The notes under the pieces: generated by a model
What the model was told of the DNA's origin: nothing
What the model saw: only the letters and a program-made list of their open reading frames with translations
Databases searched by the model: none
Shown: piece by piece, positions 1 through 7,014 of the stretch
How the letters are laid out: the number at the start of each line of letters is the position of its first letter
How positions within the stretch are numbered: position 1 is the first letter of the stretch
NCBI GenBank assembly: GCA_965555375.1
Contig: CBEWDL010000058.1
Span: 1 to 18,644 of the forward strand
Source: CBDVBL01 sp965555375
GTDB lineage: Bacteria; Zixibacteria; MSB-5A5; UBA10806
Direction of reading: 5' to 3'
DNA length: 18,644 nucleotides
Position numbers and translations under genes: made by a program

Positions 1-555
1 AGCGATGACTGTCACATGTTCTATCGGTATTTCAAGATAGGTTAACGGAATCAGCGTTTTTCGAACCTTTATTTTAATTGACTTATATACCCTACCCAAA
101 CGAAATCGGCTAGAGGGGTTTTGAGATCCAGGTCCTTGGACTTGCATAAGTAGGAACAATGGCTTGGGTTTATGCGTGCAAGAAATATAGTCGGTAACAT
201 TACCAAAAGACCTATTATCTATGAATGCTTTAAGAACTGTTTGTGATTCAGATACGTAAACATGTTCACCATATAAGAGCTTTTGTTTTACATTCCCTTT
301 AATTAGCTTTTTATCGAAAACTAACTTTGGAGAAAATTTATCCCTAAATATTGAAATTACTTTGCTTTTCTTTGAGCGAATATTTACCACGAACACATAG
401 CCCTTATCAGTCTCGTATTGCGAGTCATATTCCATAAGTATAGGATATTTTAGAGGGATAAGTAAAAGACCTCGAAGCGGCTTTATTAATGCGCTTAATA
501 AAGCAACTACGATTGCCACTATGAGGCCTACTACTATTTCAGAAAATTCAATCAA
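1..555 (-). CDS. Hypothetical membrane-anchored protein, partial (3' end beyond window)
   Basis: I translated this frame by hand. It is open for 185 codons from a TTG at 555-553 to the left edge, with no stop, so the C-terminus is missing. The start is inferred: the frame is closed by the mnmE stop just upstream, there is no ATG before codon 41, and only the TTG (or a codon close to it) keeps the membrane segment intact. A purine-rich GGGGGAAA precedes it, but closer to the TTG than an ideal ribosome binding site. Residues 5-23 (EIVVGLIVAIVVALLSALI) form one hydrophobic segment, followed by a basic, beta-rich soluble part with many Lys and Ile. I do not recognise the family. The gap to mnmE is 9 bases, so translation may be coupled. 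Base composition is visibly more AT-rich than mnmE, which hints at separate ancestry. mnmG would be a common neighbour here, but this is not mnmG. Confidence 0.5.
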   Translation of the reverse strand, partial: MIEFSEIVVGLIVAIVVALLSALIKPLRGLLLIPLKYPILMEYDSQYETDKGYVFVVNIRSKKSKVISIFRDKFSPKLVFDKKLIKGNVKQKLLYGEHVYVSESQTVLKAFIDNRSFGNVTDYISCTHKPKPLFLLMQVQGPGSQNPSSRFRLGRVYKSIKIKVRKTLIPLTYLEIPIEHVTVIA

Positions 556-564
556 TTTCCCCCA

Positions 565-1944
565 TCACTTCCCCACGCAAAACCTGCTAAAAATATCATT
601 TAAAATATCATCCGTGGTGGTCTCGCCTACCAGTTCGCCCAGGTGGTCGAGCGCGTCACGTAAATAAAGGGCGATCACCTCGGGCGAAACTCCGCCTTTT
701 ATTTCCTTCGATGTCTGAGAAAGAACGTTGCAGACCTTCTTCATGGCCAGGTATTGACGCTCTGTAGCTAAGATAGCCGTATCCAGGCTGAAGGTGTCGA
801 GGCTTAAGATACGGGCGATCCGGCTTTTCAATTCATCCAGGCCGGTTCCTTTCAAAGCGGATATCGCGACGGTGTCATTGCGCGGGAATTCCTTTGCTAC
901 ATCCAGGCCGGGAACGATTCCGAGATCGATCTTGTTGACCGCCACCAGAATCGGCTTGTCGTTTATCGATGAATAAATGACCTTATCCTCATCGGTGATG
1001 CCTTCTGAGCCGTCTATCATGAACAAAACCAGATCGGAATTCTCGATCTCCTGCTTGGCCCGATCCTGGCCAATCCGCTCAACTTTATCCTCGCTCTCCC
1101 GCAGGCCGGCCGTATCGGTTAGAAGGATCGGAAATCCGTCGATATCGATCCACTCGGTCAGCGTATCCCTGGTGGTGCCGGGGATCTCGGTGACTATGGC
1201 CCGCTCCCTCTTTAAGAACGCGTTAAGCAACGATGATTTGCCCACGTTAGCTTTTCCTGCGATGGCGATCTTATAGCCGGAGTTCAAACCCCGCCCGAAA
1301 TCGTAGCTTTTGAGAATCGATCCTGACTCTTGCAATTGATCTTCAACCGACTTCTGGATTTTATCAAATGGTGTCTTGTCGATCTCCTCCTCCGAGAAGT
1401 CGATCTCGGCCTCAATCAGGGTTAGAAGATCGCGAATTGCCGAACGTATATTATCGACCTTCCCGTACAATTCGCCCTTGAGATTTCGGGCCGCCGCCTT
1501 CAGCGCCAGTTCCGATTTGGCCTCGATCGCCGCAACCACCGCCTCGGCCTGCGAGAGAGATATACGGCCGTTGAGAAACGCTCTTTTAGTAAATTCGCCC
1601 GGCTCGGCCGGTCTTGCACCGCACCCTACCAACCTATCTATAACCGCTTTCGATGAGATAAAACCGCCGTGACAGATTATCTCCACCATCTCCTCGGCGG
1701 TATAGCTTTTGGGTGCGAAATACGGAATGATGGTGACCTCATCGATGGGACGGCCGTCATCGTCGACAATGAAATCGTAAAAGAGCTTCCTGGCGTCTTC
1801 AGGTTTTATTTTCTGCATTGCAGCGGTAATCCTCGATACGGCCGCAACGCTACCCGCCCCGGATACTCTTATAACTGCCAGCGCCGATTTGCCGGGCGGG
1901 GTCGCCGCGGCGCAGATGATGTCTTTTTGCGATGCGGTTGCCAT
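565..1944 (-). CDS. mnmE: tRNA uridine-5-carboxymethylaminomethyl(34) synthesis GTPase MnmE
   Basis: MnmE (TrmE) is a cytoplasmic GTPase that works with MnmG to add the carboxymethylaminomethyl group to C5 of the wobble uridine U34 in certain tRNAs, using a methylene-tetrahydrofolate-derived carbon. The 459 residues match the family length. The N-terminal folate-binding domain (about 1-120) is followed by a helical domain interrupted by the G domain. In the G domain I see the P-loop GKANVGKS (230-237), GTTRD (256-260), DTAG (277-280) and NKID (337-340). The chain ends in FCVGK, the CxGK motif whose cysteine is needed for modification. All key residues are present. It lies on the same strand as yidC and rpmH, its usual neighbours, but is split from them by a foreign-looking gene and repeats. 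The ATG start sits 7 bases after a -10 box with no ribosome binding site. Confidence 0.97.
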   Translation of the reverse strand: MATASQKDIICAAATPPGKSALAVIRVSGAGSVAAVSRITAAMQKIKPEDARKLFYDFIVDDDGRPIDEVTIIPYFAPKSYTAEEMVEIICHGGFISSKAVIDRLVGCGARPAEPGEFTKRAFLNGRISLSQAEAVVAAIEAKSELALKAAARNLKGELYGKVDNIRSAIRDLLTLIEAEIDFSEEEIDKTPFDKIQKSVEDQLQESGSILKSYDFGRGLNSGYKIAIAGKANVGKSSLLNAFLKRERAIVTEIPGTTRDTLTEWIDIDGFPILLTDTAGLRESEDKVERIGQDRAKQEIENSDLVLFMIDGSEGITDEDKVIYSSINDKPILVAVNKIDLGIVPGLDVAKEFPRNDTVAISALKGTGLDELKSRIARILSLDTFSLDTAILATERQYLAMKKVCNVLSQTSKEIKGGVSPEVIALYLRDALDHLGELVGETTTDDILNDIFSRFCVGK

Positions 1945-1951
1945 GTTTTGA

Positions 1952-1980
1952 AATATAGGTTATGTAGATTAAGACAACAA
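1952..1980 (-). promoter_or_regulatory. Putative sigma70-type promoter of mnmE (leaderless start)
   Basis: Read on the minus strand: TTGTTG (1980-1975), a 17-base spacer, then TATATT (1957-1952). The mnmE ATG begins only 7 bases after the -10 box, so the predicted transcript would start at or right next to the ATG. No Shine-Dalgarno sequence fits in between. The -35 is weak (three of six consensus bases). Confidence 0.45.
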
Positions 1981-2018
1981 GGGGGATGATATGGCGGCAC
2001 GTTGAAGAGTAATTAGGC

Positions 2019-2051
2019 TTGACAGGCTCGCCGGGACGGTTTACTTATAAT
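2019..2051 (+). promoter_or_regulatory. Possible promoter of the 2136 gene, long spacer
   Basis: A perfect TTGACA (2019-2024) and a perfect TATAAT (2046-2051) lie on the plus strand, but 21 bases apart, which is longer than the 16-18 usual for sigma70 promoters. The pair is divergent from the mnmE promoter and about 85 bases before the chosen start of the next gene. It may be one non-standard promoter, or only one of the boxes may be used. Confidence 0.3.
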
Positions 2052-2135
2052 GAAAACAAGTTCGACGCCGAATACGGTTCCGCATTGTGCGTCGCCAGGC
2101 AAGGTGCCGAGTGCCATGAAATTTTGGAGATATTT

Positions 2136-2924
2136 ATGAATATCCTTCTACTGATAACGCTATTAATTGGGCAGAATGAGGGATTCTATATTTCAGGCAC
2201 TCAACTGATATTCGAAGGAGGATTGCTACCACCTCGTGAGTTAGCAAGCGAAAATAAAAAGTATGAAGATGAAGCATTATCGCTCGTAGACTCATTGAGA
2301 TCCACCGAAAAGAGACCATTCTTAGACTCCATAATAGTCGCGAAAGGTCATAAGCCTATTCCTTTTACGCCGAAAGTTGAAGAAAGGTATAGCTTTGATG
2401 ACGTTCCATGTCTTCACTTTTACTATCTTAGTACCGGTTCCATAGACTTTGGATGGGATTATAACACGAATTATCAATATTTATTTTATAATAATTGTAA
2501 CTCGTCTATATACCGCCTTGGAGGTGGCTTAGAATCCTTCAACAATGTATTCCGCCAATTAATAGTTGCTGCAAATGACTCCTCTTCTCTTGAAAAACTC
2601 ATAATGCTATATTTAAATACGAAAACGTACAGCAACATCTATTTTGAAGTGAATTCGTTCGACGACATATTAGTTCATTATCCTGATACCCTCTCATGGT
2701 TCAGTGGAGAGCTCAACTATGATCGTAGATTAATCAACGGTTTGCTTAAGAACAGGCCCGAATATTATGTGAAGGATAGCCAGGAAATTCGGCTGTATAC
2801 CTGGAATTTGTCGAATGGCAAAATCGAATATTGGCATTTTAAGATTAAAGACGGCAAGCTGGTACTAGTCTATTCTCTACCGTTGGCAGGCCAAATAGGC
2901 CCCTATCAAATGTGGAGAGACTGA
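2136..2924 (+). CDS. Hypothetical secreted protein, AT-rich
   Basis: The frame can be read from a TTG at 2019, but I place the start at the ATG at 2136. It has GGAG six bases upstream and gives an N-terminal signal-like segment (MNILLLITLLIGQNEG), and the upstream extension has no such features and covers the promoter boxes. The product is 262 residues, mostly polar, rich in Tyr, Asn, Asp and Ser, with no further membrane segment and no sorting domain. I do not recognise a family. It points against its neighbours: divergent from mnmE and convergent with yidC, in a place where the yidC-to-mnmE step is often unbroken. Its codons are clearly more AT-rich than those of mnmE and yidC, and it is followed by a dense block of palindromic repeats. 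Together these suggest an inserted gene. It is an export candidate, probably periplasmic or a lipid-free outer protein. Confidence 0.62.
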   Translation: MNILLLITLLIGQNEGFYISGTQLIFEGGLLPPRELASENKKYEDEALSLVDSLRSTEKRPFLDSIIVAKGHKPIPFTPKVEERYSFDDVPCLHFYYLSTGSIDFGWDYNTNYQYLFYNNCNSSIYRLGGGLESFNNVFRQLIVAANDSSSLEKLIMLYLNTKTYSNIYFEVNSFDDILVHYPDTLSWFSGELNYDRRLINGLLKNRPEYYVKDSQEIRLYTWNLSNGKIEYWHFKIKDGKLVLVYSLPLAGQIGPYQMWRD

Positions 2925-2933
2925 GGGCAATAC

Positions 2934-2955
2934 GTCAAATCACGTGAGATTTGAC
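2934..2955. repeat. Palindrome GTCAAATC/GATTTGAC, copy 1
   Basis: Arms GTCAAATC and GATTTGAC are perfect 8-base inverted copies around a 6-base centre. The same arm sequence recurs at 18424-18446 near the other end of the window, so this is a dispersed palindrome family rather than a one-off hairpin. Confidence 0.75.
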
Positions 2956-2968
2956 ACCTCTGATGTCA

Positions 2969-2997
2969 GGACCATAGGGGATGACCTATTGTGGTCC
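2969..2997. repeat. Hairpin GGACCATAGG with bulge
   Basis: GGACCA (2969-2974) pairs with TGGTCC (2992-2997), and the inner TAGG pairs with CCTA, leaving a small bulge on the 3' side. An overlapping alternative pairing is ATTGTG (2989-2994) with CACAAT (3008-3013). It sits directly after the gene end at 2924 but has no T-run, so it is not a standard intrinsic terminator. Confidence 0.5.
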
Positions 2998-3014
2998 CGG
3001 AAACGGTCACAATA

Positions 3015-3043
3015 ATTCGTAGGGGCGTTCGACAAAACGCCCG
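3015..3043. repeat. ATTCGTAGGGGCGTTCGA repeat, copy 1
   Basis: The first 18 bases are identical to those at 3223-3240. Inside, GGGCGTT (3023-3029) pairs with AACGCCC (3036-3042) around a 6-base loop. The two copies share the palindromic stem but differ in the loop, as expected for REP-like repeats held by structure. Confidence 0.75.
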
Positions 3044-3125
3044 AGGATGCTAACGAAGTCAAGAATCGTCTTCGCGAGTGGTGGAGCGCAGCGAGACGAC
3101 GAAGCGATCTCATATATTCACTGCG

Positions 3126-3149
3126 CCGTCGGGAACCCTTTCCCGACGG
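3126..3149. repeat. Palindrome CCGTCGGGAA/TTCCCGACGG
   Basis: Perfect 10-base inverted arms around the 4-base loop CCCT. It lies eight bases before the next palindrome, so the two may form one composite element. Confidence 0.75.
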
Positions 3150-3156
3150 ATAGGGC

Positions 3157-3188
3157 GGTCAGGAACCCCGCCGTAGGCGGGGCTGACC
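3157..3188. repeat. Composite hairpin GGTCAG...CTGACC
   Basis: GGTCAG (3157-3162) pairs with CTGACC (3183-3188). The inner CCCCGCC (3166-3172) pairs with GGCGGGG (3176-3182) around the loop GTA, with a three-base GAA bulge on one side. This 13-bp stem with a defined bulge resembles a mobile-repeat or RNA hairpin rather than chance. Confidence 0.75.
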
Positions 3189-3222
3189 GCGCAAAGATCA
3201 TTCTTCCGAGAGCCTGGCGATC

Positions 3223-3250
3223 ATTCGTAGGGGCGTTCGAAAGAACGCCC
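3223..3250. repeat. ATTCGTAGGGGCGTTCGA repeat, copy 2
   Basis: Second copy of the repeat at 3015. Here the stem is perfect over eight bases: GGGCGTTC (3231-3238) pairs with GAACGCCC (3243-3250) around the tetraloop GAAA. It ends 39 bases from the yidC stop codon and could stabilise the 3' end of the yidC transcript. Confidence 0.75.
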
Positions 3251-3289
3251 GCTAACGGATCATGATCTAATGTAAGATTGAACTAATAT

Positions 3290-4987
3290 TCAAGCGGTCG
3301 TTTCCTCGGCCATCTTCCTCTTAACGAACCATTGCTCGAAAATGCCGAGGATATTGAACATGGTCCAGTAGAGCACCAGCCCCGACGCCCACCTCGAGAA
3401 AAGAAAGGTGAACAGAATCGGCATGAAATAGACCATCATCTTCTGCTTGGGATCGGTGATGGTCAACTTCTGCTGGATGAACATCGAAACGCCCATTATA
3501 ATCGGAAGCACTCCCACAAAGAAATACTCGCCGGTCGGATCCGGCTGCGAGAGATCAGTGATCCACAGGATGAAATCGGCGCCCCTTATCTCGATAGTGT
3601 TTCCCAGCACCGAATACATGGCCCAGAATATCGGGAGCTGAATCAACATCGGCAGACAGGAGCCGAAAGGATTGAACCCGTGTTCCTTGTATAGTTTCAT
3701 GGTCTCCTTATTGAGCCGGGCGGGATCGTTTTTGAACTTCTCCTTAACTTCCTGAATCTTGGGCTGGATTTCCTTCATCTTATGCATCGATTTGGCACCC
3801 TTGACCGATAGCGGCCAGAAGACCAGCTTCATCAGGATAGAGAATACGATTATCACAAATCCGTAGTTTGGAATCGCCTTATGCAGCGAGGTGAAAACCC
3901 AGAGAATGGCAATGGCAAACGGCCTGAAAGGCTTCCATCCCATATCCACCAGCGATGATAGTCTCTTGCCCATATTCCGGAGCCGGTCATAATCCAATGG
4001 ACCGGTGTATACTGTAAACCTGAGAGAAAGCTCCTCGGGGGGACGCTCGTAAGTCATCCCCACGCCGAACCGATTCCATTCAACATCGTTCCCGTCGGAA
4101 TCCTTCAAATCGCTACGGTCGCCGACTACTATAACTTCCTCGGCCGGAGATGTTTCGGCCATAACAACGGCTGTGAAGTATTTAGTGCGGGTGGCTACCC
4201 ATTCTACCGGGCCTGTGGCAATTTTTCTAAGCTTCCCGTCTTTTAGGTCTTTGAAGTAGTCGAAATCGCCGCCCATATTGAAGAAGCCACCTAACTTGCC
4301 CTTATCATCATTGGGATTTTTCTCGGTTGATTCCATGGGGGCAAACCAGCCAACCGTGACTCCTTGCCCCATTCCGAGCTCCTGCGGTCTCTTGAGATCA
4401 ATATCGATATCAAGAAGGTAGTCTTCATACTGGAAAGTATATCTTTTGACGATCTGGGCGCCATCGGGACGGCTGTATGTAAAAGTTACACTACGGGTCG
4501 GTTCACTCTCGCTCAGCATGGAATTGTAACCATCCAGATGGAAATTGGTATTATTAAAACCGGGTAAATTGTCTGCGTATCCGAGTGTCAGAGCGCCATA
4601 TTTAGCCCATTCGGGGCCGTCATGATTTCCTATCAAGGACACGGCCGAAGTGTCATATTTAACATAATTTTTTAGTATTATTCCGGTTATGGTGCCGCCT
4701 CTGGATGATAGCGTATAGATCAGGTTCCTGGTTTCGACCGTTATCGTCCTCTCCGGCTCCGCCATCGATTCTATCAGATCGAGCGTATCGGTCGGAGCCA
4801 GCATCGACGAGACTATTTCCGGTTCTTCAATGGTATCGATCACCGGCTCTTCAGCGGCCGATACTATAGTGGTATCTTGCAGTTGCTCCGGTGGTGGAGG
4901 GGGACCGTAGATTAATCTTGTCAGATAAGGCCATACCAGCAGAACGGCCAGGATCAGAATGAAGCCGATTATTGTTCTTTTATCCAT
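3290..4987 (-). CDS. yidC: Membrane protein insertase YidC
   Basis: YidC inserts and folds inner-membrane proteins, alone or with SecYEG. The 565 residues match the long Gram-negative form. There is an N-terminal membrane anchor (about 5-27), an acidic, proline-rich linker (about 28-80), a large periplasmic P1 domain (about 83-345) and the conserved insertase core from about residue 356. The core has a cytoplasmic charged hairpin (KMKEIQPKIQEVKEKF, 403-418) and the family signature NPFGSCLPMLIQLPIF (439-454), followed by further membrane segments and a basic tail. The P1 domain implies two membranes, in line with the T9SS sorting domains elsewhere in the window. It starts 6 bases after the yidD stop and is probably cotranscribed with rpmH, rnpA and yidD. 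jag, often next, is absent; an unrelated convergent gene and repeats follow. Confidence 0.97.
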   Translation of the reverse strand: MDKRTIIGFILILAVLLVWPYLTRLIYGPPPPPEQLQDTTIVSAAEEPVIDTIEEPEIVSSMLAPTDTLDLIESMAEPERTITVETRNLIYTLSSRGGTITGIILKNYVKYDTSAVSLIGNHDGPEWAKYGALTLGYADNLPGFNNTNFHLDGYNSMLSESEPTRSVTFTYSRPDGAQIVKRYTFQYEDYLLDIDIDLKRPQELGMGQGVTVGWFAPMESTEKNPNDDKGKLGGFFNMGGDFDYFKDLKDGKLRKIATGPVEWVATRTKYFTAVVMAETSPAEEVIVVGDRSDLKDSDGNDVEWNRFGVGMTYERPPEELSLRFTVYTGPLDYDRLRNMGKRLSSLVDMGWKPFRPFAIAILWVFTSLHKAIPNYGFVIIVFSILMKLVFWPLSVKGAKSMHKMKEIQPKIQEVKEKFKNDPARLNKETMKLYKEHGFNPFGSCLPMLIQLPIFWAMYSVLGNTIEIRGADFILWITDLSQPDPTGEYFFVGVLPIIMGVSMFIQQKLTITDPKQKMMVYFMPILFTFLFSRWASGLVLYWTMFNILGIFEQWFVKRKMAEETTA

Positions 4988-4993
4988 AAGAGG

Positions 4994-5212
4994 TTAAGCG
5001 GGGTCGTGCCCCCCCGGGTTCCATGGATTGCATCGTAAAATCCGCCATCCAGATCTAAAAAGCCCCTTGATTGCGCCGTATTTCTGGAAAGATTGACGTG
5101 AATATTCGGAGCAGGACGGATAAAAACGACAGCGGCCGCCCAGGACAGTTCCCAGAGACATCTGGTATAACCTGACTATATAAGATAGCCCGATTCCAAC
5201 TGCCCTGTTCAT
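4994..5212 (-). CDS. yidD: Membrane protein insertion efficiency factor YidD
   Basis: This 72-residue protein is a small, cysteine-containing inner-membrane-associated factor thought to help YidC-dependent insertion. The family signatures are all visible: CRFYPSCSEYS at residues 28-38 and the C-terminal CNPWNPGGHDP, with a hydrophobic start. Length is typical. The ATG overlaps the rnpA stop codon by four bases (ATGA), the classic sign of translational coupling, and yidC follows after 6 bases. Confidence 0.95.
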   Translation of the reverse strand: MNRAVGIGLSYIVRLYQMSLGTVLGGRCRFYPSCSEYSRQSFQKYGAIKGLFRSGWRILRCNPWNPGGHDPA

Positions 5213-5568
5213 CTTAGATCTCTCAACATAGTCTCAATTTCGCTTATCAGGGCGGCTTCGTCCGACACCGGCTTGCTTACGCTGATTACTATCATCTCGC
5301 CCGATGGCCACAGATCTTTGTTATTTCTGAGAAACTCCCGTATTATCCGTTTTACCCTGTTCCTCCGAACCGCTCCGCCGGTTCCCTTTGAGATGACGAT
5401 CCCGAATCTGGTTTCACCATCGGTTGATTCGATGCTGGCTATCCGGCAGTATCGTCCCGCACACTTTCTTGCTTCCTCGCTGCAAAAGACCTTCAGGAAA
5501 TTAGACCGCCCGCGTAGCCGGTTGCTTTTAGGAAAAGCGCGGTCGCCGGATCTGCCGGTGCAGGCCAA
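5209..5568 (-). CDS. rnpA: Ribonuclease P protein component
   Basis: RnpA is the protein subunit that joins the RNase P RNA to cut the 5' leader from precursor tRNAs. The start FPKSNRLRGRSNFLKVF (12-28) and the basic signature RNRVKRIIREFLR are characteristic, and the 119-residue length is normal. The start codon is TTG at 5568; no ATG or GTG precedes the conserved FPKSNRLR, so about 11 variable residues come first. It lies 13 bases after rpmH, as in most bacteria, and overlaps yidD by four bases at its end. The RNase P RNA gene is not in the window. Confidence 0.95.
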   Translation of the reverse strand: MACTGRSGDRAFPKSNRLRGRSNFLKVFCSEEARKCAGRYCRIASIESTDGETRFGIVISKGTGGAVRRNRVKRIIREFLRNNKDLWPSGEMIVISVSKPVSDEAALISEIETMLRDLR

Positions 5569-5581
5569 GTCTGATACCCGG

Positions 5582-5725
5582 TTACTCGTCGGAGACGGAG
5601 AGTTTTCTGCGGCGTTTGGAACGACGGTTTTTCAGGATAGCGCGCCCGGCCTTGGTTGACATCCTCTTGCGAAACCCGTGATCGTTTTTTCTTTTCCGGT
5701 TCGATGGTTGAAAAGTTCTTTTCAT
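5582..5725 (-). CDS. rpmH: 50S ribosomal protein L34
   Basis: Hand translation gives 47 residues beginning MKRTFQPSNRKRKNDHGFRK and ending with an Arg/Lys-rich tail and SVSDE. This is a clear L34, a small basic protein of the large ribosomal subunit. The conserved TFQPS, HGFRKRM, T-A-GR and LK-RR motif positions are all present. The ATG at 5725 has GAGGA a few bases upstream. It is the first gene of the rpmH-rnpA-yidD-yidC run and has a good promoter about 45 bases upstream. dnaA, a frequent divergent neighbour of rpmH, is not found; a small secreted-protein gene is there instead. Confidence 0.96.
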   Translation of the reverse strand: MKRTFQPSNRKRKNDHGFRKRMSTKAGRAILKNRRSKRRRKLSVSDE

Positions 5726-5769
5726 CCTGTCCTCATTTTCTCCGGACTCGTAGAGCTAAACAAATCGCC

Positions 5770-5797
5770 AATATAAGGGTATTCCGGTAATCGTCAA
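5770..5797 (-). promoter_or_regulatory. Promoter of the rpmH-rnpA-yidD-yidC operon
   Basis: On the minus strand: TTGACG (5797-5792), a 16-base spacer, TATATT (5775-5770). Five of six bases match consensus in each box. It lies about 45 bases upstream of the rpmH ATG, leaving room for a short leader with the GAGGA ribosome binding site. The same -10 and spacer recur at 8350-8377. Confidence 0.65.
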
Positions 5798-5945
5798 GCG
5801 AAAACGAAGGCATATATTCTGAAGCCAGAAAGGCCAATGGCCGTGGCGCTACCTGAGCGTGATAATCTGACAGGGCAAGGGAATAAATAGGCTGCGGGCC
5901 CGGGGGCATCTATTCCCTACAGTAGCCATCAATGAAACTGTTCGT

Positions 5946-6476
5946 TCACTCTTTGATAAAGTACTCGCCTGCCCATTCCACCGCATATTCTGTTTTTGAA
6001 GTAAATCCTCCTTTATAAGTACCGGTCCCCTGGATGTTCTCGAACTTGCCTGTTCCTTTAATCCAGATGGTGGAACCTTCAAAAGTCGATACCGGGGCGC
6101 CCTCGGCAGAGAGCATGGTAGTTACTTTACCCTGCCATTTTGCAAAGGCGCTGTCGCCGTTTTTGGTAAATTTTACATAGCCCTGGTGAGGTCCGTTTCC
6201 CTTAACAAGGTCGCCGAATGAATAGTTGACTACCTGGGCGCCTTCCATGAATTCTTGCCCCGCAATACTGACATTGGTTCCTTCCGAGATGCCAAAGGAA
6301 AGAACGTGCGCCTCAGTGTCGCCAACGGCAATAGTATCCTGTTTGGTATAAACAGACTTTATCTTCCCCGCGACCTTTGTCATCTGCTGTGCCATGGACA
6401 TGGTCGGGGCAAAAGCTAAGATCAGAGCCAGACTGATGAAAAGCGCAGTTAAACGTTTGGATGTAGTTTTTCCCAC
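5946..6476 (-). CDS. Hypothetical secreted protein
   Basis: The product is 176 residues with a clear Sec signal peptide: basic start MGKTTSKR, hydrophobic core LTALFISLALILAFAP, and a probable cleavage site after SMA near residue 29. The start is GTG at 6476, backed by a strong AGGAGG about eight bases upstream. The mature part (about 147 residues) is rich in Gly, Thr and aromatic residues with alternating polar/hydrophobic stretches, suggesting a single beta-barrel or sandwich. The segment GTGKFENIQGTGTYKGGF near 147-164 resembles the turn of small eight-stranded barrels such as the allene-oxide-cyclase-like or DUF3224 fold, but that is an impression only. There are no metal motifs and no sorting domain, so it is probably periplasmic. 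It stands alone, with about 220 bases to rpmH downstream and about 540 bases without a gene upstream. Confidence 0.8.
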   Translation of the reverse strand: MGKTTSKRLTALFISLALILAFAPTMSMAQQMTKVAGKIKSVYTKQDTIAVGDTEAHVLSFGISEGTNVSIAGQEFMEGAQVVNYSFGDLVKGNGPHQGYVKFTKNGDSAFAKWQGKVTTMLSAEGAPVSTFEGSTIWIKGTGKFENIQGTGTYKGGFTSKTEYAVEWAGEYFIKE

Positions 6477-7014
6477 AGATTTCTCCTCCTTTTCTTAAAA
6501 ATCCAGACCCGCAGCTTTATTATCCGATTATCTTCGATCTGGAAACGTCCGCTCGCCTACATCGAGTGTTTGAAATCCCGATAACGATGTAGTGCGTGAT
6601 GCGGGATAAAAACTCTTCTGCCGAATTTATGAAATATTCACCGGCAGAGCAACCTAAATTTCGCCTGCGGTAAAGTAAGCCTGCCATTTCAGGCTATGCT
6701 AATCATAAGGCCAGAGGTCTTTCTGAGATATGGGCAACGATGCCGGCGATCATTTTTCTCTTGACGAAACGTCCATGATTCACTTAACTTCTGGCGAATT
6801 ATCAGTATATGGCGTTTCAATGTTGGCTTGATGAAGGTAGCTATCAATGAAAAAGAAGGAAGGTGATAAAAAAAACTCAAAAACATTCCCCGGAATAGAT
6901 TTTAATATCAACGTACTCGTTTGATAATGTTTTCGCTCAAAGGAGTTAGGATCGCTGTCTTGCGTCTACTTCCAAAAGAAACATTATTGGACAGAGGAAA
7001 AGGAAGAAATCAGG
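6477..7014. other. Gene-free region between divergent genes
   Basis: About 540 bases separate the secreted-protein gene (minus) from the RRM gene (plus). Near the minus-strand gene is an inverted repeat, CTACATCG (6557-6564) with CGATGTAG (6585-6592), 20-base loop. No convincing promoter with two good boxes was found; the best -10-like box for the RRM gene is GATAAT at 6923-6928, without a matching -35. A long leader for the RRM mRNA is possible. Open frames at 6689-6886 (minus) and 6847-6924 (plus) lack ribosome binding sites and protein-like sequence. Confidence 0.5.
6557..6592. repeat. Inverted repeat upstream of the 5946-6476 gene
   Basis: CTACATCG and CGATGTAG are perfect 8-base inverted arms, separated by 20 bases, about 80-115 bases upstream of the GTG start. 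Spacing of arm centres is about 28 bases. It could be an operator for a dimeric regulator or a transcript hairpin; nothing in the sequence decides. Confidence 0.35.

Larger units (their letters stand above)
2925..3289. repeat. Intergenic repeat mosaic between convergent genes
   Basis: This stretch of about 365 bases has no credible gene. It is packed with palindromes listed separately (2934-2955, 2969-2997, 3015-3043, 3126-3149, 3157-3188, 3223-3250), most of them different from each other. Between them, 3047-3112 contains GTGGAGCGCAGCGAGACGA, a sequence type that I associate with dispersed repeats in environmental genomes (from memory, not checked). A 72-codon open frame at 3047-3265 runs straight through the palindromes and is not credible. 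Confidence 0.7.

Noticed and set aside
2019..2135. N-terminal extension of the 2136 gene from a TTG at 2019
   Set aside because: It overlaps the TTGACA and TATAAT boxes, has no ribosome binding site, and hides the signal-like start at 2136, which has GGAG at the right distance.
3047..3265. 72-codon plus-strand open frame
   Set aside because: It runs through three palindromes and its translation is not protein-like.
5850..5940. Imperfect GGGAATA...TATTCCC inverted repeat after the 5946-6476 gene as a terminator
   Set aside because: Arms pair over only seven bases with a long GC-rich loop and no T-run.
6689..6886. 65-codon minus-strand open frame
   Set aside because: No ribosome binding site, basic low-order translation, no partner nearby; likely chance in a gene-free region.
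6847..6924. 25-codon plus-strand frame with a lysine-rich start, a possible leader peptide for the RRM gene
   Set aside because: No ribosome binding site and no attenuator-like structure before the RRM start; too weak to annotate.
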